From the NCBI RefSeq assembly GCF_004348735.1, contig NZ_SMKT01000022.1, positions 1-64,000 of the forward strand: 64,000 nt of DNA, given 5' to 3'. The notes beneath the pieces are model-generated. The model saw only the letters and a list, made by a program, of their open reading frames with translations. It did no database searches and was not told where the DNA came from. This document shows positions 59,903-64,000 of the stretch, in pieces (position 1 is the first letter of the stretch; each line of letters starts with the position of its first letter). Source of the DNA: Actinomadura sp. KC06 (GTDB lineage Bacteria > Actinomycetota > Actinomycetes > Streptosporangiales > Streptosporangiaceae). A program made the position numbers and the translations under genes.

Positions 59903-60805
59903 TCAGGTGGGGACGGGGTGGTCGGGTTCGCAGCTGAGGAGTTCGTGCAGGACGGGCGGGAGCTCGTCCCAGAGCCATTCGTTGAGCGTGCCGGGGAAGT
60001 CCGCCGGCGGTCGGATGGCGAGACGGCTGGGGGCCGCCTCCGTCAGGCGTATCGAGATGGGCCCGTCGTCCCAGATCGAGTCGTTGCTCCCCCAGTACGC
60101 CGCGAAGTCGGCGCTCGTGAGCATCAGCTCGGCGGGCAGGGTGTGCTCGCCCGGGTGCCTGCCCAGGGGTAGCAGCCGTTGCGCGGTCGTTCGGAGGACG
60201 TTGAGCGCGGCCAGGTCATGCGGGCAGGCGACGCCGGTGATCTCCAGTTCGGGCAGCCCGAACCGGTGCAGGCCGCGGGTGGCGAGGTCGACGCAGGCGC
60301 AGCCGTCGATGTCGTCCTCCTTGGCCGTGCAGAGGCCGGAGTTCCGGTAGGGCGGCGGCGAGGCGCCGAGCCAGTTGTCGGCGAGGACGAACTCGTCGAA
60401 GCGCCCGAACGGCGTGACGGGCAGGACCTCGTTGGCGGCGACGTCCACGGGGACGCCGCAAAGCGACTCGGCGACGGCCATGGCGGCGGCGCGCGCCAGA
60501 TGCGGCCCCGACGGGAGGTCGCTGACCGGTAGGACGGACGTGACGCCGACATGTCGTGTCGCCTGCCGGACCCGGTCGGCGTCATCTTCGTCGGCACCCG
60601 TCACGCCGCTGAGATCCCACGGCGAGTCGGCGGCGCGGTGGCAGGTCACCATGAGCCGGGGACTGCCGAGGCGGATCGACACCGCTGCGGCGAACGGGCC
60701 GGGGAGCCGTTGCCGGATCGCCGCCGGAAGGTCGCCGGGATCCCTGTCGGTGGCGACGACGAAGCCGGCGGTCGTCTCTTCGGGAACGGTGATCGTGACG
60801 GACAT
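59903..60805 (-). CDS. Hypothetical protein
   Basis: A 300-residue protein with good coding bias and no recognised family. It begins MSVTITVPEETTAGFVVATDRD and reads as alternating strands and helices (VSIRLGSPRLMVTCHRAADSPWDL, RAAAMAVAESLCGVPVDVAANEVLPV). The centre holds a Cys-rich patch, LCTAKEDDIDGCACVDLATRGL. The end is acidic with Trp (LNEWLWDELPPVLHELL). No signal peptide is seen. It is probably cytoplasmic; function unknown. The nearest genes are the P450 downstream end and the peptidase. Confidence 0.65.
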   Translation of the reverse strand: MSVTITVPEETTAGFVVATDRDPGDLPAAIRQRLPGPFAAAVSIRLGSPRLMVTCHRAADSPWDLSGVTGADEDDADRVRQATRHVGVTSVLPVSDLPSGPHLARAAAMAVAESLCGVPVDVAANEVLPVTPFGRFDEFVLADNWLGASPPPYRNSGLCTAKEDDIDGCACVDLATRGLHRFGLPELEITGVACPHDLAALNVLRTTAQRLLPLGRHPGEHTLPAELMLTSADFAAYWGSNDSIWDDGPISIRLTEAAPSRLAIRPPADFPGTLNEWLWDELPPVLHELLSCEPDHPVPT

Positions 60806-60934
60806 GGCGCTCTCCTCGGGCCTTGAACCGGCTGGTGCAGTCCAGCTTCGAGGAGACTCACGAGCGGAAGAAGGGAAATCGCGTCCTGTGGATAACCCCT
60901 CGGGGAACTATCGGAAATGTCGGAATAAAGGTGG

Positions 60935-62158
60935 TCAGAAAGCGCAGGGGAGGACCTTGATTCCGTTGATGAAGCTGCTGCGTTGCCTGACCGGCGCGTC
61001 CGTGGCGTGAAGGTTCGGGAGACGCGTGTACAGCTCGCGTAGCAGCACGGTGACCTCGCGGCGGGCGAGGTGGGCTCCGAGGCAGAAATGCGGTCCGGGG
61101 GACCCGAATCCCACATGCGGGTTGGGGGAGCGCGTGATGTCGAACAGGTGGGGATCCTTGAACACGTTCTCGTCCCGGTTGGCCGAGTTGTAGTAGAGGA
61201 TTACGCGGTCACCGGAACGGTAGACGTGGCCCTGCAGTTCGTAGTCGCGGGACAGGGTGCGGCGCATCCACGTCACTGGCGAGGCATAGCGGACGATCTC
61301 CTCGACGGCGCTCGGCAGGCGTCCGTCCAGGTCTGCGACGAGGACGTCCCTCTGGGCGGCGTGCTCGGTGAGCAGGGCGACGGCGTGCGAGAGCGCGTTC
61401 CGGGTCGTCTCGTTGCCGGCGATGACGAGCAGCGAGAAGAAGCGTCCGAGGTCACGGTCGTTGAGGGCCTCGCCGTCCACGTTCGCGCTCGTCAGCGCGG
61501 TGACCAGGTCGTCGGCGGGTTTCTCGCGGCGCAAGCGGCCGAGGTCGGCCATGAGCCCGTGCAAGTATGAGAACTTCTCCGCGAGGACGGTCGGACGGTC
61601 CCTGCCGTCCGCGCTGACGTGGTCCGGGTCACCGACGGCCAGGATGACGTTAGTGGCGTCGATGACGTCGTCGTACTCCGAGTCCGGGATTCCCATCATC
61701 GAGCAGATGATTTGCAGGGGCATCGGCATGGCGACGTGCTCGACGAAGTCGCACGGTCCCCGCTCGGCCAGCTCGTCCACGATGCGGCGCGCAAGGGCGG
61801 CGACGTCTCCCGTCACCCTTTCGACAAGCCGTGGCGTGAACGAGCGGGAGACGATTCGCCGGAGCCTGGCGTGTCGCGGATCGTCCATGCTGATCATGGA
61901 GCCGACGTACTCGGTGAGCTGCGGCGGCGGATCGACGAGGCTGACGGCGGTGGGCGCGGAGCTGAACACCTCGGGTTTCCGGCTCGCCTCGGCCACCTGC
62001 TCGTACCGGGTCAGGGCGTAGAACCCGGGTCCCTCAGGGAGGGGACAGAACACCGGCCTGTCCTCCGCCCGGAGCTCGGTGAAGAAATCGTCCCGCTCGG
62101 CTTGGGGTTTCGCCCAGAAATCAAGGCTCGACAGATTCTGCTCGACAAGGGAGGGCAT
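60935..62158 (-). CDS. Cytochrome P450
   Basis: A 407-residue bacterial class I P450. The I-helix oxygen motif is VIAGNETTRN, the ExxR pair is VEEIVRYASP, and the haem loop is FGSPGPHFCLGAHLAR with the Cys ligand. MISMDDPRHARLRRIVSRSFTPR resembles the CYP124/125-like clades that hydroxylate sterol or methyl-branched chains, but the clade cannot be settled by eye. The ATG at 62158 is followed by the usual N-terminal LDFWAKPQAERDDFFTELR. No ferredoxin gene is adjacent. Confidence 0.88.
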   Translation of the reverse strand: MPSLVEQNLSSLDFWAKPQAERDDFFTELRAEDRPVFCPLPEGPGFYALTRYEQVAEASRKPEVFSSAPTAVSLVDPPPQLTEYVGSMISMDDPRHARLRRIVSRSFTPRLVERVTGDVAALARRIVDELAERGPCDFVEHVAMPMPLQIICSMMGIPDSEYDDVIDATNVILAVGDPDHVSADGRDRPTVLAEKFSYLHGLMADLGRLRREKPADDLVTALTSANVDGEALNDRDLGRFFSLLVIAGNETTRNALSHAVALLTEHAAQRDVLVADLDGRLPSAVEEIVRYASPVTWMRRTLSRDYELQGHVYRSGDRVILYYNSANRDENVFKDPHLFDITRSPNPHVGFGSPGPHFCLGAHLARREVTVLLRELYTRLPNLHATDAPVRQRSSFINGIKVLPCAF

Positions 62159-62313
62159 TCGTGGGAGCCGCCTTCCGTTGGGAGTCGCCGTCTTCAGGCT
62201 AACCCCGGACACCGCGGAACGCAGTCAAGAGCGGACGGGTTAACGAACCCGCCCGCCCTGCACGAGACGACGTGAGCGGCTCCTGTCGGTGAGGCCGCGT
62301 GGAGGAGACCCGG

Positions 62314-63597
62314 TCAGCGGGCGGACGGCTCCACGTAGTGACGCTCTCCCGGTCCCACGTACACCTGGCGCGGACGACCGATCTTGGTGGACGGGTCGTT
62401 CATCATCTCGCGCCACTGCGCGATCCAGCCGGGCAGCCGCCCGAGCGCGAACAGCACGGTGAACGCGTTGGTCGGGAAACCCATCGCCTTGTAGATGACG
62501 CCGGTGTAGAAGTCCACGTTCGGGTACAGCTTGCGCTCGACGAAGTAGTCGTCGCTCAGCGCGACCTCCTCCAGACGCATGGCGAGGTCCAGCAGCGGGT
62601 CGGATTTGCCGAGGGCGTCCAGGACCTTGCCCGTCGCCTTCTTCACGACAGCGGCGCGCGGGTCGTAATTGCGGTAGACGCGGTGCCCGAAACCCATCAG
62701 CTTGACGCCGGGCTCCTTACGCTTGACGCGCTCTACGAACGAGTCGATGTCGTCGCCGCTCTCGTGAATGCGCTCCAGCATCTCAAGGACGGCCTGATTG
62801 GCGCCGCCGTGCAGAGGGCCGAACAGCGCGTCCACGCCTGCGGACACCGACGAGAAAAGGTTCGCCTGGCTGGACCCGACCAGCCGCACGGTGGACGTCG
62901 AACAGTTCTGCTCGTGGTCGGCATGCAGCACGAACAGCATGTCGAGGACGCGCACGATCTCAGGGTCGATCTCGTACGGCTGCGTTGGGAGCCCGAAAGT
63001 CATGCGCAGGAAGTTCTCGATGTAACCCAGGGAGTTGTCCGGATACAGAAGCGGCTGGCCGTTGGACGTCTTGTACGCGTAGGCCGCGATGGTGGGGAGC
63101 TTGGCGATGAGCCGGACACTGGACTGGTCGACCTGCTCCGGGTCGAACGGGTCCAAGCTGTCCTGGTAGAACGTCGACAGTGCGCTGACCGCGGACGACA
63201 GCACCGCCATGGGGTGCGCCCTACGCGGGAACGCGGAAAAGAACGCGCGGAACTTCTCGTCCAGCAGCGTGTGGTTACGGACCTGGTCGGTGAACTCGCT
63301 CAGCTGGTCGGGCGTGGGCAGCTCGCCGTAGATGAGCAGGTAGGCGACCTCAAGGAAGGACGACTTCTCCGCCAGCTCCTCGATGGGGTAGCCCCGGTAG
63401 CGCAGGATGCCCGCCTCACCGTCGATGTAGGTGATCGCCGACGTGGTGGACGCGGTGTTGGTGAAGCCGGGGTCGAGGGTGACGTGACCGGTCTCCTTGA
63501 GAAGGCTGCCCACGACCAGTCCCGAGGGGCCCTCAGTCGACTCGGTCACCTCCAGAGGCATCCGGCCGCCCGCGTGGCCCAGCTCGAAATCCGACAT
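62314..63597 (-). CDS. gltA: Citrate synthase
   Basis: A 427-residue type II citrate synthase that condenses acetyl-CoA with oxaloacetate. The active residues are in GPLHGGANQAV (His), GFGHRVYRNYDPRA (His) and LYPNVDFYTGV (Asp). The family opening VTLDPGFTNTASTTSAITYIDGEAGILRYRGYPIEELA is complete. It is divergent from the TenA-like gene at the window edge. Confidence 0.95.
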   Translation of the reverse strand: MSDFELGHAGGRMPLEVTESTEGPSGLVVGSLLKETGHVTLDPGFTNTASTTSAITYIDGEAGILRYRGYPIEELAEKSSFLEVAYLLIYGELPTPDQLSEFTDQVRNHTLLDEKFRAFFSAFPRRAHPMAVLSSAVSALSTFYQDSLDPFDPEQVDQSSVRLIAKLPTIAAYAYKTSNGQPLLYPDNSLGYIENFLRMTFGLPTQPYEIDPEIVRVLDMLFVLHADHEQNCSTSTVRLVGSSQANLFSSVSAGVDALFGPLHGGANQAVLEMLERIHESGDDIDSFVERVKRKEPGVKLMGFGHRVYRNYDPRAAVVKKATGKVLDALGKSDPLLDLAMRLEEVALSDDYFVERKLYPNVDFYTGVIYKAMGFPTNAFTVLFALGRLPGWIAQWREMMNDPSTKIGRPRQVYVGPGERHYVEPSAR

Positions 63598-63727
63598 GCG
63601 CGCTCACTCCCAACTGCGTCCCACACCTGCGTAGACGTTCCGTTCATCATCGTATCCACGTGATCACCGGCGCTTTTCAGTGGCCGCCTCGTTGACGGCG
63701 GGCACGTGCGGGTGCTCCGGTGGAACC

Positions 63728-64000
63728 ATGACCCGTCACAGCGCCACCGAGCTCGCCGCCCGCGCCCGCCGGGAGATCGCGGACGCGACGACCCAGAACC
63801 GCTTCATCGACCTGCTGGAATCAGGCGACATGCCCAGGGAACGCCTGGTCTGGCTGGCCGGAGAGGAGTACCGGATCGTCAGCAGCGACCGGCGCAGTTT
63901 CGCGCTGCTGGCCGCGCGGTTCCCCGAAGGGCCGTCCGGCGAGCTGTTCCTCGGGCTCGCCCAAGGCGAGTGCAAGGCGCTGAAGCTCCTCGGCGACTTC
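63728..64000 (+). CDS. TenA/PqqC-like helical protein, N-terminal part
   Basis: The frame runs off the window after 91 codons. It reads TELAARARREIADATTQNRFIDLLESGDMPRERLVWLAGEEYRIVSSDRRSFALLAARFPEGPSGELFLGLAQGE, with the helical pattern of the haem-oxygenase/TenA fold (a long substrate-side helix with R/F-rich faces). TenA enzymes salvage thiamine pyrimidine, but many relatives have other roles. The family is inferred from the fold pattern only. Confidence 0.6.
   Translation, partial: MTRHSATELAARARREIADATTQNRFIDLLESGDMPRERLVWLAGEEYRIVSSDRRSFALLAARFPEGPSGELFLGLAQGECKALKLLGDF

Noticed and set aside
59467-59937. Plus-strand gene driven by the SOS-type box
   Set aside because: The frame starts inside the box and shows no coding bias or domain.
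60935-62158. P450 as part of the steroid regulon
   Set aside because: It lies 32 kb away with no KstR2-like operator. The sequence alone does not place it in a sterol-hydroxylating clade.

Overview
The window is high-GC actinobacterial DNA with strong G/C bias at third codon positions. It is probably from an Actinomadura-like member of the Streptosporangiales. Supporting signs are a c-di-AMP riboswitch on a wall hydrolase, F420-type oxidoreductases, an XRE-DUF5753 regulator, LexA boxes of the TCGAAC-N4-GTTCGA type, leaderless starts and a KstR2-type steroid-ring regulon. The genus is inference. No rRNA, tRNA, CRISPR array or intact insertion sequence was seen.

Layout. 1-8 kb: the end of an unidentified gene, an ANTAR-PAS-PP2C phosphatase, a riboswitch-controlled CHAP hydrolase, and two overlapping glycosyltransferase genes, the first with a CDP-glycerol phosphotransferase domain. 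8-28.5 kb: the steroid C/D-ring (HIP) degradation regulon in two blocks with the M. tuberculosis gene order (fadE30-ipdF-kstR2-fadA6, and echA20-ipdA-ipdB-ipdC divergent from two SDR genes). Each block has a KstR2-like operator. Between the blocks lie a glycerol regulon (glpF-glpK-glpD facing gylR-glpK2), an enoyl-CoA hydratase/acyl-CoA dehydrogenase pair, and an XRE regulator with two oxidoreductases. 28.5-40 kb: a RelE/Phd pair, a Ser/Thr kinase fused to an outside lytic transglycosylase-like domain, hrpA, a prolyl aminopeptidase and several poorly known genes.

40-45 kb holds the best candidate for an undescribed system. Four tightly coupled genes encode a helix-rich protein, a PD-(D/E)XK nuclease with a Cas4/AddB/Dna2-type four-cysteine cluster, a protein with a barrel-like C-terminus, and an SF1B Upf1/Dna2-type helicase. 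Together they look like Dna2 split into separate subunits plus one extra protein.

45-64 kb: small oxidoreductases, a phosphotransferase-fold protein without catalytic residues, a small HPF-like protein, a TetR regulator ending in a zinc ribbon, a DUF6504-like gene behind a LexA box, a MazG-like pyrophosphohydrolase, a secreted M4-M28 double peptidase, a P450, citrate synthase and the start of a TenA-like gene. Regions 53.6-54.4, 55.4-56.6 and 59.1-59.9 kb look non-coding or decayed.
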